DNA from: an uncultured Akkermansia sp.
Lineage (GTDB): Bacteria > Verrucomicrobiota > Verrucomicrobiia > Verrucomicrobiales > Akkermansiaceae
Length of the DNA stretch: 64,000 bases
Assembly: GCA_904501975.1 (NCBI GenBank)
Contig: CAJGCZ010000004.1
Coordinates: forward strand, 15,542-79,541
Direction: 5' to 3'
Each line of letters begins with the position of its first letter. Position 1 is the first letter of the stretch. The notes under the pieces were generated by a model. The model ran no database searches, was not told where the DNA came from, and was given only the letters and a program-made list of their open reading frames with translations. The position numbers were made by a program, and so were the translations under genes. Positions 26,005 to 33,647 of this stretch are shown piece by piece.

Positions 26005-27042
26005 ATGATGAATGCGGACATGTTACAAAAAGTTCTTCACGATGAAGAAAAGGTTCTTTGGCAGGAGAAATCTACCGTTGGTTTGAGAACACCGGGTACA
26101 TTCTTGTTCTTGGGTGTTGTCATGCTGGGTATTACCGCGTTACTTCCTATAGAAGAAGGCGTTTTAGGCTTTTCTGCGGAAGCAACAAAGGTGCTTTTCG
26201 GGCTGCTTGCCTTGGTGCTGTTTGTGGCTTTCTATTCTCAACGTAAGTTTAATGCCAACACCTATTACCTGTTGACAAATCAACGTGCTATGGTGGTGGA
26301 AAGCATCTCCGGGAAGGCCAAGCCCTTTGTATGTGAGGTGCCGTTGTCGCCCATGATAGTGAAGTCTTGCAAGATGCACCGTAGCGGTTGCAAGGACTAC
26401 GTATTGTTTAAGTTATTGGTACAACGCAGCCAGAAGTTTACCGGTTTCATGAAGGTGCGGGATACGGATGGTCTGGAGGCTGCATTCAAAGAGTTGGGAG
26501 TGCAATTGCCCGAGCTTGGTGCAAAGCATGCTGACAAAATGACGACTGTGCGCCATGAGTATGCGCCTTTATCTGCTATGGTGGGGTATATGCTGGGTGT
26601 TGCACTTTTTGCTCACATCGTCCTTCTTGCTATTGAAAGCAACGGTATCGATTTGTTCTGGAGAGGACAACCAGCCAAAGCCTACATCGTAGGCTATCAG
26701 GATACTGTAGAGAAAGCAGGGCGCCGCGGCAACCGAGAAGTGGAGAAGCGATATCCCATCCTTGCTTACCCGGTGGGTAAGACCAATCCGGTAATTATGC
26801 AGGCCCTTGACCTTCATGGAGATGAAAACTACGATTGGCAGGTCGGCGATATGGTGGATATGATGTATGACCCTGACAAGCCAACACGAGCCATGCGTGG
26901 TAATGATAAGTCCATTCTTCTTTCCAGCGGAATCTGTGCAGCAGTTGAGCTTTACTTCTTGTATGGCCTCATATCAGCCTTCCGCCGTTGGCGACGCACG
27001 AAGAATGAACCGTGCTATGTTTATAAAACGTATGTGATATAA
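26005..27042 (+). CDS. Membrane protein with PH-like N-terminus and DUF3592-like C-terminus
   Basis: 345-aa protein. Near the N-terminus DEEKVLWQEKS is followed by two hydrophobic helices (about 28-72). A bacterial-PH-like strand region follows (YYLLTNQRAMVVES). Another helix lies near 190-210, then a C-terminal domain with GDMVDMMYDPDKPTRAMRG, the pattern of DUF3592 proteins, and a final transmembrane helix (about 308-325). The start codon is the first of two ATGs and comes 1 nt after pglX copy 2, so it is translationally coupled to the methyltransferases. Function unknown. Physical linkage suggests a link to the PglX pair, but chance operon fusion is possible. Confidence 0.7.
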   Translation: MMNADMLQKVLHDEEKVLWQEKSTVGLRTPGTFLFLGVVMLGITALLPIEEGVLGFSAEATKVLFGLLALVLFVAFYSQRKFNANTYYLLTNQRAMVVESISGKAKPFVCEVPLSPMIVKSCKMHRSGCKDYVLFKLLVQRSQKFTGFMKVRDTDGLEAAFKELGVQLPELGAKHADKMTTVRHEYAPLSAMVGYMLGVALFAHIVLLAIESNGIDLFWRGQPAKAYIVGYQDTVEKAGRRGNREVEKRYPILAYPVGKTNPVIMQALDLHGDENYDWQVGDMVDMMYDPDKPTRAMRGNDKSILLSSGICAAVELYFLYGLISAFRRWRRTKNEPCYVYKTYVI

Positions 27043-27061
27043 TCAAAACCGTTTGTTCTAC

Positions 27062-27090
27062 TTGACAAAGCCGGCGTTATGGGGCACAAT
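27062..27090 (+). promoter_or_regulatory. Promoter of the 27.1-28.5 kb lipoprotein gene, with hairpin over the -10
   Basis: Perfect TTGACA (27062-27067), 17-nt spacer, CACAAT (27085-27090). A perfect GGGGCAC-N5-GTGCCCC inverted repeat (27081-27099) covers the -10 and the start of the transcript. Leader about 35 nt. Confidence 0.6.
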
Positions 27091-27132
27091 AAGTGCCCCG
27101 GTATTGCCGGATAGCTATCTTTCAGTATTGTT

Positions 27133-28467
27133 ATGAAAAAGCCGCTTATCCATTTTGCCCTGACAGCTTCTGCTGTAGCCTTTTTGTCTTCCTGTGACGA
27201 CAACGCCGCCACATCTGTCGGCAATGTAGCCGCAACGGATGAAGCCTCTGCTACTACTGAGGCTACAACTCTGGAGGAAGAAGCCGTAAAGCCGGATGTA
27301 ACGCCTGAGGAAGTTACGGCTGTTTTCCTGCCGCGCATTGCCAATCGCAATTATCTTGCACATGTTAGCACAGAGTTGCAGAGCACGGATAAAGCCAATG
27401 GTGACCGCCAAATCAAGGCAAAAATCACCCTCAGCATTACAGAAGATCTTTACAATCGCAGTGAGCGCCCGGCGGAGTTCCATGAGGCTGTTAAGATGAT
27501 TACGGCCTTGCATCAGGATGTGGAGCGCCCGGATTCTTCCTATTTGTTGGATATGGGTGCAGATACCACTCAAATCACTGATGAAGAGCGCAAGGTGAAG
27601 CAGTTGCCCGACAACATGCGTCAGATGTATGCCGAGCTGGTAAACTTGTCTGAAAGCTATTGCTATAAACAGGACCGCAGCAAGGATACTCAAATCGTGC
27701 TTGACCTCACGATGGATGCTGCTTGGGTAGACAACAAGTGGCAGATTTCCAATATTGTGGAGACTGAGGATTTATTGTCCCCGCTGGCCTTCTTGGTGCC
27801 TGCTTCTTCTCTGGAGGAGAATGCCCCTGTGATTACGCCGGAGTTTGTAACGGCTCGCTTGGCCGAGATTGCCACTAAGGCAGATGCTTTCAAGACTGAG
27901 GCCGAATCCTTCCATAAATCCCGCCAAGATGCTCTGCGCGTTGTGTTGACCGAGCGCCAGGCTGTGCAGAAGGAAGCTGAGCATAAGGCACAGGAAGCCG
28001 CAGAGAAGGAAGCTGCTGAGGCCGCTGCCCGTAAGGAATTGAGTGATTTCTGCATACGCCACTTCGGTACCGGCTGCCAGTTCCGTGGTGAGTGGCGCCG
28101 CGATACGCGCTTTGGTGAGCTGACTATTCGCATTGATAATGCCACCTTGTTTGAGAATGCTATTCACTTCTACGGTGTGATGCACGATACCAAGCTTCCT
28201 CAGGCTCATGTGAAGATTTCCGGTCGCACGGCTTTAACCCGCGATGAGGATGGCACCTGCAAGGTGAATGTAACGCTTTATGAAGGCGCTTACGACCCCG
28301 ACGAGCCTACAGCAGAAGTGTATGATGCTGCCGATGGCCGTTTATTGCTTACCTTTGATAAGAACGGCAATCTGAAGGGTATTATGACCTGTGCTTCTTG
28401 GTTGGAGAATCCGAAGCGCAATTTTGAACTGAACTTCAGCCCGGTAGCACCGGCCGAACAGCAATAA
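27133..28467 (+). CDS. Lipoprotein with central coiled coil, unknown function
   Basis: 444-aa protein with a type II signal peptide and lipobox LSSC (Cys21). An Ala/Thr/Glu-rich linker (22-60) follows. The middle (about 60-250) has no recognised fold. A coiled coil of Ala/Glu/Lys heptads covers about 260-300 (EAEHKAQEAAEKEAAEAAA). The C-terminal 140 residues look like a beta-rich domain ending NFELNFSPV. It is a single transcript between the pglX operon and a terminator. I do not recognise the family. Confidence 0.8.
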   Translation: MKKPLIHFALTASAVAFLSSCDDNAATSVGNVAATDEASATTEATTLEEEAVKPDVTPEEVTAVFLPRIANRNYLAHVSTELQSTDKANGDRQIKAKITLSITEDLYNRSERPAEFHEAVKMITALHQDVERPDSSYLLDMGADTTQITDEERKVKQLPDNMRQMYAELVNLSESYCYKQDRSKDTQIVLDLTMDAAWVDNKWQISNIVETEDLLSPLAFLVPASSLEENAPVITPEFVTARLAEIATKADAFKTEAESFHKSRQDALRVVLTERQAVQKEAEHKAQEAAEKEAAEAAARKELSDFCIRHFGTGCQFRGEWRRDTRFGELTIRIDNATLFENAIHFYGVMHDTKLPQAHVKISGRTALTRDEDGTCKVNVTLYEGAYDPDEPTAEVYDAADGRLLLTFDKNGNLKGIMTCASWLENPKRNFELNFSPVAPAEQQ

Positions 28468-28489
28468 TATACCTTACATTTTTTCCAAC

Positions 28490-28532
28490 CGCCTTGGTGA
28501 TTCGCCTCATAAGCATCACCAAGGCGTTTTTG
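28490..28532 (+). terminator. Terminator of the lipoprotein gene
   Basis: Perfect 11-bp stem CGCCTTGGTGA (28490-28500) with 28516-28526, followed by TTTTT. Confidence 0.87.
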
Positions 28533-28547
28533 TGTGCTAAGCGTATG

Positions 28548-28582
28548 AAATAAAGAAGGCGAGGACACTTAAGGTCCTCGCC
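28548..28582 (-). terminator. Terminator of the squalene/phytoene synthase operon
   Basis: GGCGAGGAC (28558-28566) pairs perfectly with 28574-28582. On the minus strand it is followed by a T-rich run. Confidence 0.75.
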
Positions 28583-28607
28583 GTCAAAAAAGCTTACTTC
28601 GGTTGGC

Positions 28608-29522
28608 TTACTCGTCTTCTTTCTTTCCGATTGCAGGGAGGTTTTTGAGGAAGCTCCAATCGGAAATGCCGGGAATGGAGGGGATTTCAACAGTGCCGAG
28701 TCGGGCACGCAGCAAGAACCACAGCTTACGGAAATTGTTAACGCTGTAGCGGCGCTCGAATACACGGTATTCGTCGTCTGCCATTTTATCCAGAATATTG
28801 TGGTAGATGAGGCTCATGGCCTGAGCAGGGATGAGCGAATTGCGGTCGTCCACACTGAGGTTCTGGTACAACTCTTCAGCCTCGCAGAAGAATTTTTCAG
28901 CAAGAGCAGCTTCATAGGCGAGTAATTGACGGAATCGATAGTTGTAGCGCTGGTTGCGAATGTCGTCGTGCGTGACTCCAAAGAGCTCCATGTCTGCCTT
29001 GGGCAAGTAAAAGCGCTCGTATTTTCGGCAATCCTCTGCAACATCGCGCAGAATGTTTACCAACTGCAGGGCATAGCCCAGCGCGATAGCATAGTCTTTT
29101 GCATCCGGGGATGCCCCCATGACTGTAGCACTGGTAATGCCAACACAACTTGCTACTTTGTAAGCGTAGGCCAGCAGCTCGTCGCGTGTCTCGGGTTGGC
29201 GGGGGCAAATATCGCCACGGCATCCCTCAATCAACTCAAGCATCGGGGCGGTATCTAAATTTAGCTCGGAGACTAATTGATATACTTCTTTTTCGATGCC
29301 GGTGAGGGTGTCTTTTGCCTTTCCGGTAATGATGTCTGCCCAGCGGTCCAGCGCCGTGTGCCTGTCTTGCGGCGTCATGCCGGGTTCATCTACAATGTCA
29401 TCCACAATGCGGCAGAATGCATAGAATTGAGCCATGTGGATTCGCTTTTCGGGTGGTAAATCCAGCAGGGTGAAAGCTAAGTTGGATTTCGCGTTTTTAG
29501 TGATTTTATCGGACTCAGACAT
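28608..29522 (-). CDS. Squalene/phytoene synthase family protein
   Basis: 304-aa trans-isoprenyl diphosphate synthase that joins two prenyl diphosphates head to head. First Asp-rich motif CRIVDDIVDEPG (about residues 32-43). Second motif LRDVAEDCRKYERFYLP (about 160-176). Both are complete, so it should be active. The product could be squalene (hopanoid route, HpnC/HpnD-like) or a C30/C40 carotenoid precursor; no downstream hopanoid or carotenoid gene is in the window to decide. It lies 21 nt downstream of the signal peptidase gene and is probably co-transcribed with it. Confidence 0.92.
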   Translation of the reverse strand: MSESDKITKNAKSNLAFTLLDLPPEKRIHMAQFYAFCRIVDDIVDEPGMTPQDRHTALDRWADIITGKAKDTLTGIEKEVYQLVSELNLDTAPMLELIEGCRGDICPRQPETRDELLAYAYKVASCVGITSATVMGASPDAKDYAIALGYALQLVNILRDVAEDCRKYERFYLPKADMELFGVTHDDIRNQRYNYRFRQLLAYEAALAEKFFCEAEELYQNLSVDDRNSLIPAQAMSLIYHNILDKMADDEYRVFERRYSVNNFRKLWFLLRARLGTVEIPSIPGISDWSFLKNLPAIGKKEDE

Positions 29523-29543
29523 AGTGCTGTGGTCGTTGAAATA

Positions 29544-30839
29544 TTATTCAATAGAACCCCAGTGCGGAGCAAAGGGCCAAATGGTAAAGACAGCAGGTCC
29601 GAGTACGTTGAATTGGCGTACGGGGCCCCAATAGCGTGTGTCTTTAGAATTGAGAGTGTTGTCGCCCAGAGCGGCGTATTCGCGCTCATTCGGGGCATCG
29701 GGTGCTGCGTTCAGGGCAAGAACGGGTTTGGATTCGGACATGCACAATTGCTCGTATTCAAAGAGCATGCGCCCGACTTTTTCGCGGAAACTCATTTGCT
29801 GCTCGAAGCTCATGCCGGGCGTCAGTTGCAGTCTGGGCTCAGCTGCGCGGTTGTAGCCGACGTCATTGTACGGTGCCTTGCAGGCAGCTACGCGCTTGAT
29901 ATAGGGCTCTTCAGCAGGCTTGCCGTTGACATAGAGCTCCGGCGTGCGTATTTCAAGTGTATCGCCGGGGAGGCCGCAAAGGCGTTTAATGAAGTGGCTG
30001 GCGTTGCTTTGGTCGGGCATGGCGGCAGGCACGTTGGTGTTAATGCCGCGTGTGTCGAAAACGAATGTTTCACCTCGCTCCGGTTTGCGGAAGTGGTAGG
30101 CCATGCGATTAACGACGACCATATCGCCGGCATCAAAACGGGCGCTGATAAGCGTTTCTCCGGCCTTGAGAGGGCGGAATTGATAATTTTCGCTCATGAC
30201 CCCGGTTTGCATAAAGTAATCGCGCAAGGCACCTTCGGCGCAAGGCACGCTTTCCGTGGAGCCATCGCTGAAAGTAATGACGGTTCTGGTAAAAATCAAC
30301 CACTGCTGTTCTGTGCGCAGACTCTGAATGGTCTTCGGGTGGTCTATTTTAATATTCACATATTGGCTACCGTTGGTGATAGCCTCAAGCCAGCGCACAG
30401 GAGCAGGGGGTATCTCCTCCTTATCGACGGAATGAACGGTGATGCCGTTGAGCGTGGGTTGCATCGACCCGGTGGGAATGCGGAAGGGTTGCAGATAATA
30501 GGTGCGTATTCCCAAAAATACCACCATAATCACAAAGAAGGACTCAACTATCTCTAGCACAACAGGGCGGTTAAATCCGTCGATTCCGTCACCCATGCCT
30601 TTGATTTTTGCGGCTTGCTCCAGTACGATATCTTTTTTCCAGAAAATAAGACCCTCATTCAGCTCTTTAAGGAGAGCTTGAATTTGTTCCTGGCGTTCAT
30701 CGCTGAGCGTGTGTTTGTTATAATTATAGTAGCGCGTGAGGGCTACGCGTGCTTCATGACCACGGCGTCGCCAACCGGGGGTAAACCAGGAAAAACAGGA
30801 ATCAATGATAGCGTTGAGAGTCTTGAGGAGATATCGCAT
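29544..30839 (-). CDS. lepB: Signal peptidase I, with Arg at the usual catalytic Lys position
   Basis: 431-aa S26-family peptidase that cleaves signal peptides outside the inner membrane. One membrane helix at about 93-113 precedes box B, RIPTGSMQPTL, with nucleophile Ser125. The segment between box B and box D is expanded to about 115 residues. Box D reads GDMVVVNRMAYHF; the E. coli general-base Lys in VEKFAYG aligns with Arg245 here. Box E, IKRLCGLPGDTLE, is intact. An extra N-terminal cytoplasmic region of about 90 residues is present. The family call is firm. Whether Arg acts as base, a nearby Lys substitutes, or this is a lineage-wide change cannot be told from sequence alone. Confidence 0.93.
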   Translation of the reverse strand: MRYLLKTLNAIIDSCFSWFTPGWRRRGHEARVALTRYYNYNKHTLSDERQEQIQALLKELNEGLIFWKKDIVLEQAAKIKGMGDGIDGFNRPVVLEIVESFFVIMVVFLGIRTYYLQPFRIPTGSMQPTLNGITVHSVDKEEIPPAPVRWLEAITNGSQYVNIKIDHPKTIQSLRTEQQWLIFTRTVITFSDGSTESVPCAEGALRDYFMQTGVMSENYQFRPLKAGETLISARFDAGDMVVVNRMAYHFRKPERGETFVFDTRGINTNVPAAMPDQSNASHFIKRLCGLPGDTLEIRTPELYVNGKPAEEPYIKRVAACKAPYNDVGYNRAAEPRLQLTPGMSFEQQMSFREKVGRMLFEYEQLCMSESKPVLALNAAPDAPNEREYAALGDNTLNSKDTRYWGPVRQFNVLGPAVFTIWPFAPHWGSIE

Positions 30840-30848
30840 GCTTCATAC

Positions 30849-30854
30849 ATTCTA
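30849..30854 (-). promoter_or_regulatory. Possible lepB -10 box
   Basis: TAGAAT on the minus strand (30854-30849), 9 nt before the ATG, in the position seen for other leaderless genes. The -35 at the right distance (CTTTCA, 30877-30872) is weak, so read-through from uppP is also possible. Confidence 0.35.
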
Positions 30855-30984
30855 CACAAAATGCGCAGAATTGAAAGACAAAAATTTGCCATCTCCTCGC
30901 AGAATCTTCCTGCGTGCTTGTTATGAGTTTCTTCTGTGCGTAGATAATTCCTGTTTTGTTTCGGGAATTGCGGCCTACGTTCGT

Positions 30985-31839
30985 TTATACGCTCAAGCCG
31001 GCAAAGAGAATCAATGCGAGCATGACGAGGGCAGCACCGATACGGTACCAGCCGAAAATGTTCAGACTATGACGATTGAGATAACCGACCATCCATTTAA
31101 CGGCTACCACGGCACTAATCCAAGCGGTGATGGTGCCGGCAATGATGGGACCCCAGCCAATCTCGGTAATCATGGCGTGGCCATGCTCATAGGCATCGTG
31201 CACGGTGGCGGCTCCCAAGGTAATGAGTCCCAAAAGGAAACTAAATTCTACAGCGGCGGCAACACTCAATCCTGCGAAAAGACCCCCAAGCATTGTCATC
31301 AGACTTCGGCTAACTCCCGGGCACATGGCAATGCACTGCATAAAACCTACTTTGAGCGCGCCAAGGTAGCTCAGTTCCTCCAAGTTTTTTCCGGCAAAAC
31401 CTTGTCCGCTCTTTTTGCGGGCGCGAACATAAAGAAGAATAACGACACCACCCAAGGCCCAAGTGGTTGTTACTACAGTGGCATTAAACAGGTATTCTTT
31501 AATGTATTTGCTGCAAATCAGGCCGATTACCGCTGCGGGAAGGAACCCTATCACCATGTTAAGCATCAGACGCATGCCGGCAGGTAATTGCGGGTGATTC
31601 TTGCGATTCTTTAACCAAGACAGGGTATCTGTGACCATTCCTTTAACTCTGCTGAAGTAAATTCCGAGCACCGCAAGAATTGCTCCGCCTTGAATACAAA
31701 TTTCAAAGGCCTTGAGTGCGTCGGACTCTCCGAGCTGAAGCAGGTATCGGGTGATGATGAGGTGGCCGGTGGAGCTGACGGGAAGATACTCCGTTAATCC
31801 TTCCACTATTCCGAGTATGATTGCTTCAAAAATGGTCAT
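30985..31839 (-). CDS. uppP: Undecaprenyl-diphosphatase UppP (BacA)
   Basis: 284-aa polytopic membrane enzyme that recycles undecaprenyl diphosphate for peptidoglycan and O-antigen synthesis. The N-terminus has LGIVEGLTEYLPVSSTGHLII, the E-rich and SSTGH catalytic signature. A second conserved block, QCIAMCPGVSRS, is near residue 160. About eight hydrophobic helices. Start ATG at 31839, 8 nt after a promoter -10. lepB follows in the same direction after 145 nt. Confidence 0.96.
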   Translation of the reverse strand: MTIFEAIILGIVEGLTEYLPVSSTGHLIITRYLLQLGESDALKAFEICIQGGAILAVLGIYFSRVKGMVTDTLSWLKNRKNHPQLPAGMRLMLNMVIGFLPAAVIGLICSKYIKEYLFNATVVTTTWALGGVVILLYVRARKKSGQGFAGKNLEELSYLGALKVGFMQCIAMCPGVSRSLMTMLGGLFAGLSVAAAVEFSFLLGLITLGAATVHDAYEHGHAMITEIGWGPIIAGTITAWISAVVAVKWMVGYLNRHSLNIFGWYRIGAALVMLALILFAGLSV

Positions 31840-31847
31840 GCGCAGAA

Positions 31848-31876
31848 TCTGTACAGTATTTTAGAAAAAAGGTCAA
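31848..31876 (-). promoter_or_regulatory. uppP promoter, near-leaderless
   Basis: Minus strand: TTGACC (31876-31871), 17-nt spacer, TACAGA (31853-31848), 8 nt to the ATG. Confidence 0.6.
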
Positions 31877-31926
31877 TCATAAAACATAAAAATTAGTGTG
31901 GCATACAGAAAAAGTGAAAAAAAGGA

Positions 31927-31955
31927 TTGAACGCACCGGGGGAATATGGTAAAGA
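31927..31955 (+). promoter_or_regulatory. Possible pseudopilin operon promoter
   Basis: TTGAAC (31927-31932), 17-nt spacer, TAAAGA (31950-31955), giving a leader of about 35 nt to the ATG at 31996. Confidence 0.4.
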
Positions 31956-31995
31956 TAGTGGAGTAATTTTAGTGTACGCACACCTTTCTCCATTT

Positions 31996-32838
31996 ATGAA
32001 ACATTTCAGAAATAAAGCCGCCCGAGGGTTCACACTGGTGGAACTTTTGGTTGTGATTGCAATTATTGGTCTTATGATGTCGCTGGCTGCTTCCGTATTG
32101 CAGGACCCGGGAAAGGGACGGAATGTGACATCCGGTGTACAAATGGTACACAATATGATTCAAGAGGCCCGCGCAACTGCTATTGGTAATGATACCTGCG
32201 CACGTGTTATCATTGCTTGTGATGAAAATGATACGTCTCGTGATTCAATCCACCTGCGTTACATGACTGTACAGATGTACGTGCGTGATGCCGCGGAAAA
32301 CAGGAAGTATGACGGTACCGATGTTGTGCGTCGTGGCGAGTGGGTTTCCACGTCTTCCGGTAACTTCCTGCCGAATGGTGTTTATTTCTGCCCCACATAT
32401 AGTAAGGAATTGATGTGGATGGATAACGCTCGCGATACTCCTTTGGAACAGGATGATGAAGCTCGCCTTGCCGGCCATGGCCTTGCTACTGTTTATTACA
32501 TTGAGTTTGATGAAAAGGGGCGCTTTGTAACACCTGATACAAAGCCGGGTGAACCGAGCCGCGCTCGCCGTTTGGTTGTTTTTGCCGGTCATCGCAGTGC
32601 GCGTGCCAACAGTGTTGATGGTATTATCCCCACCAAGCTTGATAAAGAAGGCCGCCCCGCCGAGGTGTCCGGCCTTGTACTGTGGCCCTCCGGTAACATC
32701 AGCATGATGAAGACCAAGGAACAGGTATACGACCCGGAGATTTTTGCCGCTGAAAAACGCAATAAAGGCAAGAACTCCAAAAAGGGAAAGAAAAACAACA
32801 AGAAAGATAAAAAGGCAAAGGATAAGGATAAGAAGTAA
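31996..32838 (+). CDS. Type IV pilin-like protein with Lys-rich tail (Verru_Chthon cassette D-like)
   Basis: 280-aa pseudopilin. The short leader MKHFRNKAARG is cut before FTLVELLVVIAIIGLMM, the prepilin peptidase motif with Glu5, and the helix continues to about residue 45. VQMVHNMIQEARATAIG resembles the D member of the Verru_Chthon cassette and GspH-type minor pseudopilins. The last 27 residues are almost all Lys, Asn, Gly and Asp, a highly basic tail that could bind DNA or an acidic surface. I start at Met 31996 because the prepilin leader fits; the longer frame would place 23 extra residues before it. First of three pseudopilins in a row. Confidence 0.8.
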   Translation: MKHFRNKAARGFTLVELLVVIAIIGLMMSLAASVLQDPGKGRNVTSGVQMVHNMIQEARATAIGNDTCARVIIACDENDTSRDSIHLRYMTVQMYVRDAAENRKYDGTDVVRRGEWVSTSSGNFLPNGVYFCPTYSKELMWMDNARDTPLEQDDEARLAGHGLATVYYIEFDEKGRFVTPDTKPGEPSRARRLVVFAGHRSARANSVDGIIPTKLDKEGRPAEVSGLVLWPSGNISMMKTKEQVYDPEIFAAEKRNKGKNSKKGKKNNKKDKKAKDKDKK

Positions 32839-32878
32839 TCCTCTTTCTCTCTGATTTAACATTTTAAGCTTGCGGAAT

Positions 32879-33622
32879 ATGAAACGAAAAGTGAATGGAA
32901 GGAGCCTGGGTGGCTTCACTTTGATGGAGACGCTCTTGGCTATGGCTTTAGTGGCAACCTTGGTGTCTATATTCTTGGTTGTTTTTGTGCCTGCTCGTGG
33001 TATGGTGCAAAAATCTCTGGCTCAGCAGGATGCTGACCGTTTGGTCGGCGTGCTGAAAGCCGAGATGAAGACGGTGCGCAATAATGAGCGCTCATTCACC
33101 AAAGCCTCTTCCGAGAAGTACACCAATGGCTTTGATAAAGGTTTTTATTGGCTGCGCAAGACAAAGGAACCCGATTCAGCCATCGTTATTTTCTCTTATC
33201 GTGAAGATTTGAGCAAGAAGCCGTCTGAGGACGGCACTCGCCCCCCCATTGCAGCTAACAAGAGTGTGCCCGGCGAAACTTCCAACTTGGTCACCATTGC
33301 TTGCCCGATTGATGACAAGCTGCATCGCAAGCATATCCGCGATGCTGTAGGGCCCGTTTACGTTGTTAGCATGACTCACCTCGAGTTCCGTAACGGCGAG
33401 TGGAAGGCTGCTAACAAGCCCGGCACCATTGCCACGGCCGGTTCACCCGAAGAATACTTGCAGAAGTGCTCCACCCTTGAGGCCGGTGGCCCTTGCATCT
33501 TTTATCGAGCTGATTTCTACATGCTCAATACGCCGAACCCGAACATTGTAAAAAACAAGAAGTGGAACAAGTTGGGACGCCCGATTTTCTCCTCTGTCAT
33601 GTCCTTCGGTCTTGCTTCCTGA
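32879..33622 (+). CDS. Type IV pilin-like protein (Verru_Chthon cassette B-like)
   Basis: 247-aa pseudopilin with the leader MKRKVNGRSLGG cut before FTLMETLLAMALVATLV (Glu5 present). The globular part begins after about residue 45. No Cys-rich loop or Ca site is evident. It lies 40 nt after the D-like gene and 25 nt before the C-like one. Start at 32879 rather than 32870 gives the standard leader length. Role inferred: a component of a pseudopilus or surface fibre. Confidence 0.75.
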   Translation: MKRKVNGRSLGGFTLMETLLAMALVATLVSIFLVVFVPARGMVQKSLAQQDADRLVGVLKAEMKTVRNNERSFTKASSEKYTNGFDKGFYWLRKTKEPDSAIVIFSYREDLSKKPSEDGTRPPIAANKSVPGETSNLVTIACPIDDKLHRKHIRDAVGPVYVVSMTHLEFRNGEWKAANKPGTIATAGSPEEYLQKCSTLEAGGPCIFYRADFYMLNTPNPNIVKNKKWNKLGRPIFSSVMSFGLAS

Positions 33623-33647
33623 TAGCTCCCTCTAATTACTTTCTGAT

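Noticed and set aside
29529..30557. 342-residue open frame opposite lepB
   Set aside because: Antisense shadow of the signal peptidase gene.
32879..33622. Assignment of the pseudopilins to a standard type II secretion operon
   Set aside because: No GspD, GspE, GspF or GspG-type genes are nearby, and the domain layout fits the Verru_Chthon cassette better.
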